A stretch of 64,000 nt of DNA from 40CM-2-70-7 sp035505915. GTDB taxonomy: Bacteria; Gemmatimonadota; Gemmatimonadetes; Gemmatimonadales; GWC2-71-9. Positions 24,547 to 33,432 of this stretch are shown piece after piece. How positions within the stretch are numbered: the stretch's first letter is position 1; every line of letters begins with the position of its first letter. The translations under genes and the position numbers were made by a program. The notes below the pieces were generated by a model. That model was given only the letters and a program-made list of their open reading frames with translations, did no database searches and was not told the origin of the DNA. The stretch is taken from positions 1 through 64,000 of the forward strand of contig DATJQI010000032.1 in the NCBI GenBank assembly GCA_035505915.1, written 5' to 3'.

Positions 24547-25642
24547 CGGGAGAGCTCCCCGGGGCGGGCCCGCCGGCGTTGCCGCCGCCGCCTCTCCGCT
24601 TCCGGTTGCGGCGGCGCCGTTTCCGCGGCGCCCCGCCGGCCGCGGGCTCCGGCGCGGGTCCGGGCGCCGGTGGGGCGGGGGCCGCCGTTCGGGTCTCGGG
24701 TTGAGCGGGGCGCGACGGCCGGGGCGGCCGGGGGGGCCGGGCCATCGGCGTGGCCGGGGCCGCCTCCGGTGCGGGCCCCGGCGCGGCGCCGCCCCCGGCC
24801 ACTTCCGCGTTCAGCTGCGCCAGGGGGATGGTGCGGGCGGCGCCTCCCTCCGCCCGGAGGGTCACACGGTCCCGGAAGATGTCCACCGACAGGACTTTTT
24901 CGTCGCCCACCGACGTGCGGAGCACCTTCCCCTCCTTGGGGAAGCGCCGGCGGCTCTCGACGTAGAAATCGTGCTCATAGTGGAGGCAGCAGAGCAGGCG
25001 CCCGCAGGGTCCCGAGATCTGGGCCGGGTTGAGCGAGAGGTGCTGGGCCTTGGCCACCGAGAGATTCACCGGCTTGAGCTCGGGGAGCCACGACGCGCTG
25101 CAGTACTCGCGGCCGCAGCGGCCCACGCCGGACAGCCGGCGGGCCTCGTCCCGCGCGCCGATCTGGCGGAGCTCGATGCGCGTGTGGAACCGGGCCGCGA
25201 GGTCCCGCACCAGGTTCCGGAAGTCCACGCGCTGCTCCGCCGTGAAGTACAGCGTCAGCTTCTTCTTGTCCCACTGCCACTCGGCGTCGGTGACCTTCAT
25301 CGGCAGGTCGTGCTCGCGCACGCGCTCCCGGGCCACCGTGCGGACGGCGTCCTCGTCCTTCCGGAGTTGCTCCGCGGTGGTCACCTCTTCGTGGGTGGCG
25401 GGCCGGACGATCCGGCGCCGCCGCGCGGCGGCGGCGGCCTCGCCCTCGGAGCCGCAGGCCCCGCAGCGGGTGCACTTGGTGGCGGCGACGTCCCCGACCG
25501 CGGAGATGCGGCCGAGGTCCTGGCCCCGCTCCGCGTCCACGATCACCGGTTGATGGAGTGTCAGAGGATCGGGGGCGGACCACGAGAAGTACTCGTTCCG
25601 GCGCCCCTTGAAGCGGACTTCGTAGACCTGGCCGGCGCTCAC
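24539..25642 (-). CDS. ricT: RicT/PSP1-domain protein
   Basis: 367 aa from a GTG overlapping the accA stop. The PSP1 C-terminal domain is clear: 'RRLSGVGRCGREYCSASWLPELKPVNLSVAKAQHLSLNP' in parts, then 'GPCGRLLCCLHYEHDFY', with the Cys typical of the family. Before it is an added CxxCxxC cluster (CTRCGAC) that I do not expect in RicT. The C-terminus is a Pro/Ala/Gly-rich tail with a basic patch RKRRRRNRKRR. In Bacillus RicT with RicA and RicF binds Fe-S clusters and helps RNase Y mRNA processing; neither partner is here. Confidence 0.85.
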   Translation of the reverse strand: MSAGQVYEVRFKGRRNEYFSWSAPDPLTLHQPVIVDAERGQDLGRISAVGDVAATKCTRCGACGSEGEAAAAARRRRIVRPATHEEVTTAEQLRKDEDAVRTVARERVREHDLPMKVTDAEWQWDKKKLTLYFTAEQRVDFRNLVRDLAARFHTRIELRQIGARDEARRLSGVGRCGREYCSASWLPELKPVNLSVAKAQHLSLNPAQISGPCGRLLCCLHYEHDFYVESRRRFPKEGKVLRTSVGDEKVLSVDIFRDRVTLRAEGGAARTIPLAQLNAEVAGGGAAPGPAPEAAPATPMARPPRPPRPSRPAQPETRTAAPAPPAPGPAPEPAAGGAPRKRRRRNRKRRGGGGNAGGPAPGSSPVG

Positions 25643-26598
25643 TGCTCGAGGAGGACGCCCATCGAGAGATACTTCTCCTCGCGGCGTCGCAGCAGCTTGT
25701 CGATCTTGAGCTTGCGGAGCTGCTTGAGGTGGCGCCGGAGCGCGTCCCCCAGGGCCATCGCCGCCGCGTCCGGATCGGTGTGGGCGCCTCCCATCGGCTC
25801 GGTGATGATCTCGTCGATCACGCCCTGCTCGAGCTGGTCCTGCGCCGTGAGCTTGAGCGCCTCGGCCGCCCGCTCCTTCTGGGCCGAGTCCTTCCACAGG
25901 ATGGCGGCGCACCCTTCGGGCGAAATCACCGAATACACCGAGTTCTCGAACATGAGGACGCGGTCGGCCAGCCCGATGGCCAGGGCTCCGCCGGAGCCGC
26001 CTTCGCCGATGACCGCGGCGATGATGGGCGTGGCCAGGGCCGCCATCTCGATGAGATTCGTGGCGATGGCGGACGCCTGTCCCCGCTCCTCGGCGCCGAG
26101 GCCCGGGTGGGCGCCGGCGATGTCGATGAGCGTGATGACCGGGGCGTGGAACTTCTCCGCGAGCTTCATCAGCCGGAGCGACTTGCGGTAGCCCTCGGGG
26201 TGGGCCATCCCGAAGTCGCGCTTCAGGTTCTCCTTCGTGTCGCGGCCCTTCTGGGTGCCCACCACCATCACGGTTTCGCCGTCGAGCCGGGCCCAGCCGC
26301 CCACGATGGCCGGGTCGTCCCGGAACAGGCGGTCTCCGTGCAGCTCCACGAAATCCGTGAAGACGGTGCGGAGGTAGTCGAGGGTGTAGGGGCGCTTCGG
26401 ATGGCGGGCGACCTGTACGCGCTGCATGGGCGTGAGCTGCTTGTAGATGTCGGCCCGGAGCTCGGCGAGCTTGGCTTCCAGGGATTCGACCTCGCGCGCG
26501 CGGTCGCCCCCGGCTTCGCCGGCGGCACGCTTGATCTCCTCGATCTGCTTCTCCAGCTCGAGGAGGGGGCGCTCGAAATCGAGTACGTAAACGGCCAT
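25639..26598 (-). CDS. accA: Acetyl-CoA carboxylase carboxyltransferase subunit alpha
   Basis: 319 aa, the normal length. Typical AccA features: N-terminal helix 'LDFERPLLELEKQIEEIK', 'KLAELRADIYKQLTPMQRVQVARHP' (parts), 'DFVELHGDRLFRDDPAIVGG', 'GGSGGALAIGLADRVLMFENSVYSVISPEGCAAILWKD' in parts, where the SPEG segment binds CoA. With AccD (not here) it transfers CO2 from carboxybiotin to acetyl-CoA for fatty acid synthesis. One base separates it from dnaE; the dnaE-accA order is common in bacteria. Confidence 0.96.
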   Translation of the reverse strand: MAVYVLDFERPLLELEKQIEEIKRAAGEAGGDRAREVESLEAKLAELRADIYKQLTPMQRVQVARHPKRPYTLDYLRTVFTDFVELHGDRLFRDDPAIVGGWARLDGETVMVVGTQKGRDTKENLKRDFGMAHPEGYRKSLRLMKLAEKFHAPVITLIDIAGAHPGLGAEERGQASAIATNLIEMAALATPIIAAVIGEGGSGGALAIGLADRVLMFENSVYSVISPEGCAAILWKDSAQKERAAEALKLTAQDQLEQGVIDEIITEPMGGAHTDPDAAAMALGDALRRHLKQLRKLKIDKLLRRREEKYLSMGVLLEQ

Positions 26599-26599
26599 C

Positions 26600-29500
26600 T
26601 CAGCTCGCTTTCCGGAAAACCACCGCGTCCCTCCCCAGGAGGTCGCGGAGGGCGGCCACCAGGTCTTCGGCGGCGTCCACCTTCATGCTCCGGCTCCGCA
26701 GCAGGACCTGAACGCCCGGCGCGGTGCCGCCGTTGCCGTCTCCCCACTCCACCAGGAGGGGCGTGGATCCGGGGTGCGCCGCGCAGAGTGCCGCCGCGGC
26801 CCGGGCCGCCTCGGGAGCGGGCGGGTGCTCCGCGTCCCAGCGCAGCGCCAGGCCCACGGCGCCCCGGTTCCGGAGCTCGTCCAGCGGCTCCGCCTGCTCC
26901 ACGATGAAAGGCGCCTGCTCTTCGCCCCGGTCCCGCGCGCTGTGCCCGCCGGTGAGGAGCAGCGCCTGGTCGGCCCGGATCACGCTGTTCAGCTTCGACC
27001 ACGCCTCCGGGAACACCAGCGCCTCGGCGGTGCCGTGGAAATCCTCGAGCACCAGCCGGGCGTACTCGGCGCCGCTCTTCTTGGAGACCTGGCGCTTCAC
27101 GACCGTGACCACGGCGGCGATGCGGATCCGCTGGTCGCTCCACTCACCCAGGGTGGCCGTGGTCCGGGTCCCGAAAAGCTCCACCTCCGTGCGGTACTTC
27201 GCGAGGGGGTGGCCGGAAATGAAGAAACCGAGCACGGTCTTCTCACGTGCCAGGCGGTCGTGCTCGGTCCAGGGCGGCAGGTCGGGCAGGGGGCTCTCGG
27301 GCCGGGCCGCCGGGCTCGCTTCGGCGAAGAGGGCCCCCTGGCCGGCGCTCCGCTCGCCCTGGCGCACCTGGGCCTCGGCCAGCGCGTGCTCCAGCACGGC
27401 GGTGAGCTGCGCGCGATGCCCGCCCAGCGAGTCGCAGGCGCCGGCGTCGATCAGCGCCTCCAGGACGCGCTTGTTGCAGAGCCGCAGGTCGATCCGGTCG
27501 CAGAGGTCCACCAGCGAGCGATACGGCCCGCCGTCCGCGCGGCCGGCCAGAATGGACGCGATGGCGCCCTGGCCCACGTTCTTGATGGCGCCGAGGCCGA
27601 ACCGCATCCGCTGGTCCGCCACCACGGTGAACTTGAAGCCGGATTCGTTCACGTCGGGGGGCAGGACGTCGAGGTTCAGCTCGCGGGCTTCCGCGATGTA
27701 CTGCACCACCTTGTCGGTGTTCCCGATTTCGGAGGAGAGCAGCGCGGCCATGAACTCGGCCGGGTAGTGCGTCTTGAACCAGGCGGTCTGGTAGGACAGG
27801 ACCGAGTAGGCGACGGCGTGCGACTTGTTGAATCCGTAGCGGCCGAAGGTCTCGATCTGCCGCGCCAGCTCTTCGATGACGCCCTTCGGATGCCCGTTGG
27901 CCACCGCCCGCTCGACGAACCGCTTGAGCTCCGCGTCGATCAGCTCCTGGTCCTTCTTGCCCACCGCCTTCCGGAGCACGTCGGCTTCGGCGAGCGAGAA
28001 CCCGGCCAGCACGTTGGCGATCCGCATCACCTGCTCCTGATAGGTGATGACGCCGTACGTGCTCTGCAGCACGGGCTCGAGCGCCGGGTGCGCGTACTTC
28101 ACCGGCTCGCGGCCGAGCTTCCGGTTGATGAAGACGAGGTGCATCCCGGTGTCGAGCGGGCCGGGGCGGAGGAGCGCGTTCGCCGCGACCAGGTCGTCGA
28201 ACCGGTCGCACTTCATGTTGCGCAGGCAGTCGGTGGCGAGCGGAGACTCGAACTGGAAGACGCCGGCGGTCCGTCCCGCGCGCAGGGTGGCGTACACGGC
28301 CGGGTCGTCGAGCCCCAGCTGATCGAAGTCGATGGTGACGCCGTGCCGTTCCTTGACCATCGCCGACGCGTCGTGGAGCACGGTCAGGGTCTTGAGCCCC
28401 AGGAGGTCGATCTTCAGCATCCCGACCTTCTCGAGGGCCACCATGTCGAACTGCGTGATGATCGCGTCGTCGTCCTGCGGCGCGGTGCAGACCGGCACGT
28501 AGTCGGAGAGCGGGCCGGGGGCGATCACCACGCCGGCCGCGTGCACCGACGAGTGACGGGACAGCCCCTCGATGCGCTCGCCCAGGTCCAGCACCTTGCG
28601 CACCCGCTCGTCCTGCTGGGCGAGGGCTTTCAGCTCGGGCACTTTCTCGGCCGCTTCCGCGAGCGTCAGGGAGAACCCCGGGCCCGCCGGAATCATCTTG
28701 GTGGTCCGGTCCACCTCGCCGATGTCCATCCGGAGGGTGCGGGCCACGTCCCGGAACGCGGCGCGCGCCTTCATGGTCCCGAACGTGATGATCTGCCCCA
28801 CCGAGTCCCGCCCGTAGCGGGTCCGCACGTATTCGATGACCTCGCCGCGGCGCTCGAAACAGAAGTCCAGGTCGATGTCGGGCATCGACACCCGCTCGGG
28901 GTTCAGGAACCGCTCGAACAGCAGGTCGAACTTGAGCGGGTCGACGCTGGTGATGTCGAGGGCATAGGCCACGAGCGAGCCGGCGGCGGAGCCGCGTCCG
29001 GGACCCACCGGGATCCCGCGCTCCTTGGCGGCCCGGATCAGGTCGGCCACGATGAGGAAGTATCCGGCGTACCCGGTCCGCTGGATGACGTCCAGCTCGT
29101 AGGCCAGACGCTGGGCCGCGGCCGGGGGCAGGGGGTCGCCGTAGCGGCGCGCCGCGCCCCGCGTGGCCAGGTGCACCAGCAGGTCGTTGTCGGTCGCGAA
29201 CTCCGCGGGGCGGGGATACTGGGGCAGGAAGTACTTCTTCTCGAAGTCGAACTCGCAGAGGTTGGCGATCCGCTGGGTCTCGGCCAGGAGCTCGGGCCGC
29301 TCGGGAAAGAGCTGCTTCATCTCCTTCTCCGACTTGACGTAGCTCTCCTGCCCGGTGAAGCGGAACCGCTTGGGGTCGTCGAGGTCCTTCCCGGTGCCGA
29401 TGGCCAGCAGCACGTCGTGGGCCTCGGCGTCGTCGCGGCGGAGGTAGTGCGCATCGTTCGTCACCACCACCGGAAGCCCCAGGTCCTTCGCGAGCTGGAA

Positions 29501-30073
29501 CATCCCCGCGGCCACGACTTTCTCTTCGGGGAGCCCGTGGTCCTGGACCTCGAGGAAGAACCCGTCGGGGCCGAAGACCCGCGCGAAATACTCGGCCGAG
29601 GCCTTCGCCTGGGCGTAGTTCTGCTGCCGCAGGTACAGGGACACCTCGCCCGAGAGGCAGGCGGCGAGACAGACGATGCCCTCCTTGTGCGCCTCCAGGG
29701 TCTCCCGGTCCACCCGGGGCCGCCGGTAGAAGCCCTCGAGGAATCCGATCGAGCTCAGCTTGATGAGGTTCCGGTATCCGGCGCGGTTCCGGGCCAGCAG
29801 CACGAGATGCGAATACGCGGCGGGCGCGTCGGGGGGCTTTTCGCGGAGCCTCCGGCTTCCGAAGGCCAGATAGGCCTCGAAGCCGAGGATGGGGCGGACC
29901 TTCCGGGCCTTGGCCTCACTGTAGAAGGCCCAGGCGCCGTGCAGGTTCCCGTGGTCGGTGATGGCGAGCGAATCCATCCCCAACCCCTGGACGCGCTCCA
30001 GGAGTTCCGGAATCCGGTTGGCGCCGTCGAGGAGGGAGTATTCGCTGTGCGTGTGGAGATGGACGAACGACAT
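26600..30073 (-). CDS. dnaE: DNA polymerase III subunit alpha
   Basis: 1157 aa. Begins with the PHP domain (MSFVHLHTHSEYSLLDG), then the polymerase domain with 'PVGPGRGSAAGSLVAY', the catalytic Asp residues in MPDIDLDF, 'DLLGLKTLTVL', 'ANVLAGFSLAEADVLRKAVGKK', 'FGRYGFNKSHAVAYS' in parts, and ends with the helix-hairpin-helix and OB-fold ('FFISGHPLAKYRTEV'). This is the main replicase. The ATG used gives the usual DnaE start and lies 7 nt after the -10 of a good promoter. Longer starts would lie inside that promoter. Confidence 0.96.
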   Translation of the reverse strand: MSFVHLHTHSEYSLLDGANRIPELLERVQGLGMDSLAITDHGNLHGAWAFYSEAKARKVRPILGFEAYLAFGSRRLREKPPDAPAAYSHLVLLARNRAGYRNLIKLSSIGFLEGFYRRPRVDRETLEAHKEGIVCLAACLSGEVSLYLRQQNYAQAKASAEYFARVFGPDGFFLEVQDHGLPEEKVVAAGMFQLAKDLGLPVVVTNDAHYLRRDDAEAHDVLLAIGTGKDLDDPKRFRFTGQESYVKSEKEMKQLFPERPELLAETQRIANLCEFDFEKKYFLPQYPRPAEFATDNDLLVHLATRGAARRYGDPLPPAAAQRLAYELDVIQRTGYAGYFLIVADLIRAAKERGIPVGPGRGSAAGSLVAYALDITSVDPLKFDLLFERFLNPERVSMPDIDLDFCFERRGEVIEYVRTRYGRDSVGQIITFGTMKARAAFRDVARTLRMDIGEVDRTTKMIPAGPGFSLTLAEAAEKVPELKALAQQDERVRKVLDLGERIEGLSRHSSVHAAGVVIAPGPLSDYVPVCTAPQDDDAIITQFDMVALEKVGMLKIDLLGLKTLTVLHDASAMVKERHGVTIDFDQLGLDDPAVYATLRAGRTAGVFQFESPLATDCLRNMKCDRFDDLVAANALLRPGPLDTGMHLVFINRKLGREPVKYAHPALEPVLQSTYGVITYQEQVMRIANVLAGFSLAEADVLRKAVGKKDQELIDAELKRFVERAVANGHPKGVIEELARQIETFGRYGFNKSHAVAYSVLSYQTAWFKTHYPAEFMAALLSSEIGNTDKVVQYIAEARELNLDVLPPDVNESGFKFTVVADQRMRFGLGAIKNVGQGAIASILAGRADGGPYRSLVDLCDRIDLRLCNKRVLEALIDAGACDSLGGHRAQLTAVLEHALAEAQVRQGERSAGQGALFAEASPAARPESPLPDLPPWTEHDRLAREKTVLGFFISGHPLAKYRTEVELFGTRTTATLGEWSDQRIRIAAVVTVVKRQVSKKSGAEYARLVLEDFHGTAEALVFPEAWSKLNSVIRADQALLLTGGHSARDRGEEQAPFIVEQAEPLDELRNRGAVGLALRWDAEHPPAPEAARAAAALCAAHPGSTPLLVEWGDGNGGTAPGVQVLLRSRSMKVDAAEDLVAALRDLLGRDAVVFRKAS

Positions 30074-30080
30074 CACCCGC

Positions 30081-30109
30081 AAGCTATCGGCGTGCGCGCG
30101 CATTGTCAA
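30081..30109 (-). promoter_or_regulatory. Leaderless promoter of the dnaE-accA-ricT-metG operon
   Basis: Minus-strand TTGACA (30109-30104), 17 nt, TAGCTT (30086-30081), then gcgggtg and the ATG. Transcription should start at the ATG. Confidence 0.6.
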
Positions 30110-30138
30110 AACTCGGGGGTCACGGGAGATTTCCGCCG

Positions 30139-31476
30139 ATGCGCGCCGTCGTCAGTCTGATCGTCGTCGCGGTGATGATGGCGTTGTTCCACCATCTCAC
30201 CGCCGGCGGGCTGCTCGAAGCCCGGGCGACGCTGGCGCTGGGGTTCCTCCTGATCGCCGCGCCGCTCGGGGCCGACCTCGTCTCCCGGTGGCGCCTGCCG
30301 CGCGTCACCGGGTACCTGCTCACCGGCTTCGTCTTCGGGCCCGCGTGGCTCGGCTTCGTCCGCGGGGACGAGCTGCACATCCTGGGCTTCATCGCCGACG
30401 CGGCGGTGGCGCTGATCGCCTTCTCCGCGGGCAGCGAGCTGGTCCTGGGCGAGCTGAACGCCCGGCGCCGGATGCTGGCGCGGCTCTCCGTGGGCGCCAT
30501 CGGGCTCCCGTTCCTGTCGGTGACGGTCGTGATCCTGGCGCTGTCGCACTGGTTCCCGCTCGCCCATCACCAGCCCCTCGGCAACGTGATCGCCATGGCC
30601 GTGGTTCTCGGCGCCTGCGCCGCGGCGTTTTCGCCCGCGGCCACGATCGCCATCATGGACGAAACCGGCGCGCACGGACCCTTCGCGCGGACGATCCTGA
30701 ACCTCACGGTGATCGGGGACGTGGTCCTGATCCTGCTCCTGACCCTGGCGCTCGAGCTGGCCCGGCCCCTGGCGCAGGTCGGCGCGGTGGACGTGAGCGC
30801 CGTGCTCACGGCCCTCCTGGGCATCGGCGTGTCCGTGGTGGCGGGGCTGGTGCTCGGCTGGGTGGTGGCCCGTTACCTCCAGGCGGTGCACCGCGACACC
30901 GCGCTGTTCCTGGTGGTGCTCGCCTGCGTGACCGCCGAGGCGGCGCGCGTGCTGCATCTCGATGCCATTCTGACCGCGCTGGCGGCGGGGTTCTATCTCG
31001 AGAACTTCTCGCCGGTGGAGGGGGAGCGGCTCCGGGCCGAGCTCCGGCGCGGCGGCCGGCCCGTCTACGCCGTCTTCTTCGCGCTCGCGGGCGCTTCCCT
31101 GCGACTCGACGCGCTGCAGGAGATGCTGCCCTGGGTGGTCCTCTTGGTGGTGCTGCGGGCGGTGGCGCTCCGGGCCGGCTTCCGCTGGGCCGGGCGATCG
31201 AGCGTGGTCGACCCGGTCCTGGCGCGTCGGGGGTGGATGGGCGTGGTGTCGCAGGCCGGCATCGCGCTGGGTCTCGCCGTCGTGGTCCGGCGTTCCTTTC
31301 CGGAGTGGGGGGTCTCCCTCGAGGCCCTCATCGTTACCATGATAGGAGTCCACGAGGCGGTGGGCCCGGTACTCTTCAAGCGGGCACTGGCGGCGGCGGG
31401 CGAGCTGGAAACCCGGGAGGGGCATGGGCCAGCGACCGTGGAAGGCGGCGGTCTCGTGCACGACGCTCCTGGCTAG
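30139..31476 (+). CDS. Cation/proton antiporter (CPA-type Na+/H+ exchanger family)
   Basis: 445 aa with 12 or 13 hydrophobic helices. 'LPRVTGYLLTGFVFGPAWLGF' and 'FIADAAVALIAFSAGSELVLGEL' (parts) match the first helices of CPA2-type exchangers, and 'AAAFSPAATIAIMDETGAHGPF' with 'NLTVIGDVVLILLLTL' the ion-binding helices, including the Asp of VIGD. No C-terminal RCK domain follows. It starts 30 nt from the divergent dnaE promoter with GGGAGAT upstream. Likely exchanges Na+ or K+ for protons. Confidence 0.82.
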   Translation: MRAVVSLIVVAVMMALFHHLTAGGLLEARATLALGFLLIAAPLGADLVSRWRLPRVTGYLLTGFVFGPAWLGFVRGDELHILGFIADAAVALIAFSAGSELVLGELNARRRMLARLSVGAIGLPFLSVTVVILALSHWFPLAHHQPLGNVIAMAVVLGACAAAFSPAATIAIMDETGAHGPFARTILNLTVIGDVVLILLLTLALELARPLAQVGAVDVSAVLTALLGIGVSVVAGLVLGWVVARYLQAVHRDTALFLVVLACVTAEAARVLHLDAILTALAAGFYLENFSPVEGERLRAELRRGGRPVYAVFFALAGASLRLDALQEMLPWVVLLVVLRAVALRAGFRWAGRSSVVDPVLARRGWMGVVSQAGIALGLAVVVRRSFPEWGVSLEALIVTMIGVHEAVGPVLFKRALAAAGELETREGHGPATVEGGGLVHDAPG

Positions 31477-31486
31477 CGCCAGGTCG

Positions 31487-32329
31487 ATGTCATGGATCTG
31501 CGCCGTCCTCGGGCTGGCCGCGCCCCGGGCGCTGCCGGGGCAGTCGCCCGCGATCGAAGGGGTGCCGGCCTCGGTGCGGGCGGTGGGGATGGGGGGCGCC
31601 GGGGCGGCTCTGGTGGGAGACGCGTCCACGATCTTCGTGAACCCGGCCGGGCTCGCCACCATCCGGCATCTGGCGCTCGAGGGCTCCTACGCGCCGATTC
31701 CGGGGGGCTCGGCCATCTCCCTCGCGGCGATGGGGCTCCGGCTGGGGCGGTTCGATTGGGGCGCCGGCGCGCAGACGCTGACCATGCCCGGCCCGGTCAA
31801 GAACGACGACGCCGTCCTCGCATCGTCGCTCGTGTACCGCCGCGGGCTGCTGGCGTTCGGCGTCACGGCCAAGTACGCGCACGGTCCGGGAACGCCGGCG
31901 TCGGGGCAGTGGGCGGGTGACGCCGGAGTGGCCCTGGCGGTGTTCGACCTGTTCGCCCTGGGCGCGAGCGTGCAGAACCTGGGAGGGGATTCGGCGGGTG
32001 GAGTGCTGCCGCGGCGGGTGCGCGCGGGGTTCACGATGAACTACGTCGATCCCGAGGGCGTGTTCCGGCTCCTGACCACGCTCGAGGCGCAGTGGCCCGA
32101 CGGCGCCCACGCCGCCGTCCTCACGGGAGTCGAGGCGGGTGTCGTGGTCGGGGGCGTGGGGCTGGTCGGGCGCGCGGGCTACACGACCAGCGCGCTCCGG
32201 TCTGGGGTATCCAAGGTGAGCTTCGGAGGTGGCGTGGAGCTGGGCCGCTTTTCTCTCGATTACGCGTACCGCCCCATCGACCGGGGTGGGGACGCTCAGA
32301 ATCGCTTCGGGGTGCGATGGACGCCGTAG
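31487..32329 (+). CDS. PorV/UPF0164-type outer-membrane protein
   Basis: 280 aa. After a hydrophobic start the protein has the PorV/PorQ-like signature 'SVRAVGMGGAGAALVGDASTIFVNPAGLA', of which 'RAVGMGGAGAALVGD' and 'FVNPAGLA' are the diagnostic pieces, followed by barrel strands to a final 'RFGVRWTP'. Members are FadL-like barrels, in Bacteroidota a part of type IX secretion; here no other secretion genes are near, so that role is not supported. The ATG lies after the antiporter stop; an overlapping earlier start is possible. It overlaps the next gene by 13 nt. Confidence 0.75.
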   Translation: MSWICAVLGLAAPRALPGQSPAIEGVPASVRAVGMGGAGAALVGDASTIFVNPAGLATIRHLALEGSYAPIPGGSAISLAAMGLRLGRFDWGAGAQTLTMPGPVKNDDAVLASSLVYRRGLLAFGVTAKYAHGPGTPASGQWAGDAGVALAVFDLFALGASVQNLGGDSAGGVLPRRVRAGFTMNYVDPEGVFRLLTTLEAQWPDGAHAAVLTGVEAGVVVGGVGLVGRAGYTTSALRSGVSKVSFGGGVELGRFSLDYAYRPIDRGGDAQNRFGVRWTP

Positions 32330-33432
32330 GGGACCGCCGGCGCTCCACGTGGTGGCCCGTGGTGCGCCGCATCGCCGTGGGGCTCACCCTCGGCGTGGTA
32401 CTGCTGGTCACGCTGGCGTGGCTCCTCTTTCCCGACGTCCGCTACATCGCCCGCGGCGGCTGGGAGGAGGCGCGCATCCTCCTCAGGCGCCGCTCGCTGG
32501 CCAAGCTGGTGGCCGATCCCCGCACGCCGCCCCAGCTGGCGCAGCGCCTGCGCCTGGTGCTGGCGGCCCGCGACTTCGCCCGGGATTCGCTGCACCTCAC
32601 GCCGGGCGACACCTACACCACCTACGCGGACGTCGGGCGGGACACGCTCCTCCTGGTGCTCACGGCGTCACGCCGGGACAAGCTGCGGGAGGTCACCTGG
32701 CACTATCCCATCGTGGGGACGGTGCCCTACAAGGGCTTCTTCGACGCCGGGGCCGCGCGGCGGGCGGCGGCGGCGCTCGACAGCGCCGGGGACGACGTCT
32801 ATCTCCGGCCTTCCGACGCGTTCTCGACGCTGGGCTATTTCAGCGATCCGCTGCTCTCCACCGCGGTGGACCGCGATACGATGGAGCTCGTCGCGACGGT
32901 GATCCACGAGCTCGCGCACAACACGCTGTACGTGCGCAGCAACACGCCCTTCGACGAGAGCTTCGCGAATTTCGTCGGGTACCGGGGGGCCGAGGCGTTC
33001 TTCCGGTCGCGGGGCGACACGCTGGACGCCCACCGGGCCGCGGCGCGCTGGCGCGATGAGCGGACCCTGGACGTGTTCTACGCGGAACTGGCGCGCCGCC
33101 TGGATTCGGCGTATGCCGCTCCCCTGACGGGCGCGGCGCTCGACCAGACGAGGAGCCAGTTGTTCGGCTGGGCGCGGGCGCAGCTGACCGGAGCGGTGGG
33201 GCAGGGGCTCGAGACCTACGACTGGCGGTGGTTCGCGCGGGCGCCGCTCAACAACGCGGTCGTAGTGGCGCAGCGGCTGTACCGGATGAACCTCAATCTC
33301 TTCGACGACGCCTACCTCGACCACCACGTGAACCTGGAGGAGACCATCCGGGCGATCCGGCTCCGGGTGCTGATCCAGCCCGACCAGGATCCGTACCTCG
33401 CCTTGTACTCCCGCTCCGAAGCCTCGCCCTAG
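32317..33432 (+). CDS. Predicted zinc aminopeptidase (PF10023-like)
   Basis: 371 aa with one N-terminal membrane helix (about 18-38) and the zinc motif HELAH (His197, Glu198, His201) in 'TVIHELAHNTLYV', followed by 'FDESFANFVGYRGAE' where Glu is the third ligand. 'WHYPIVGTVPYKGFFD' and 'SDAFSTLGYFSDPLL' are strong signatures of a family usually annotated as predicted aminopeptidase. It is a periplasm-facing membrane protein. It overlaps the PorV-like gene. Confidence 0.82.
   Translation: MDAVGDRRRSTWWPVVRRIAVGLTLGVVLLVTLAWLLFPDVRYIARGGWEEARILLRRRSLAKLVADPRTPPQLAQRLRLVLAARDFARDSLHLTPGDTYTTYADVGRDTLLLVLTASRRDKLREVTWHYPIVGTVPYKGFFDAGAARRAAAALDSAGDDVYLRPSDAFSTLGYFSDPLLSTAVDRDTMELVATVIHELAHNTLYVRSNTPFDESFANFVGYRGAEAFFRSRGDTLDAHRAAARWRDERTLDVFYAELARRLDSAYAAPLTGAALDQTRSQLFGWARAQLTGAVGQGLETYDWRWFARAPLNNAVVVAQRLYRMNLNLFDDAYLDHHVNLEETIRAIRLRVLIQPDQDPYLALYSRSEASP

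Noticed and set aside
24547..24700. T-box or SAM riboswitch before metG
   Set aside because: metG starts inside the ricT coding end with no leader, so there is no room for one.
30074..30109. Longer DnaE start
   Set aside because: The extra codons lie within the -35/-10 region and DnaE proteins normally begin at the MSFVHLHTHSEYS position used.
26774..30160. Long open frame opposite dnaE
   Set aside because: Shadow of GC-rich coding DNA. The dnaE frame has every expected motif; the opposite frame has none and is His/Glu/Gly-biased as such shadows are.
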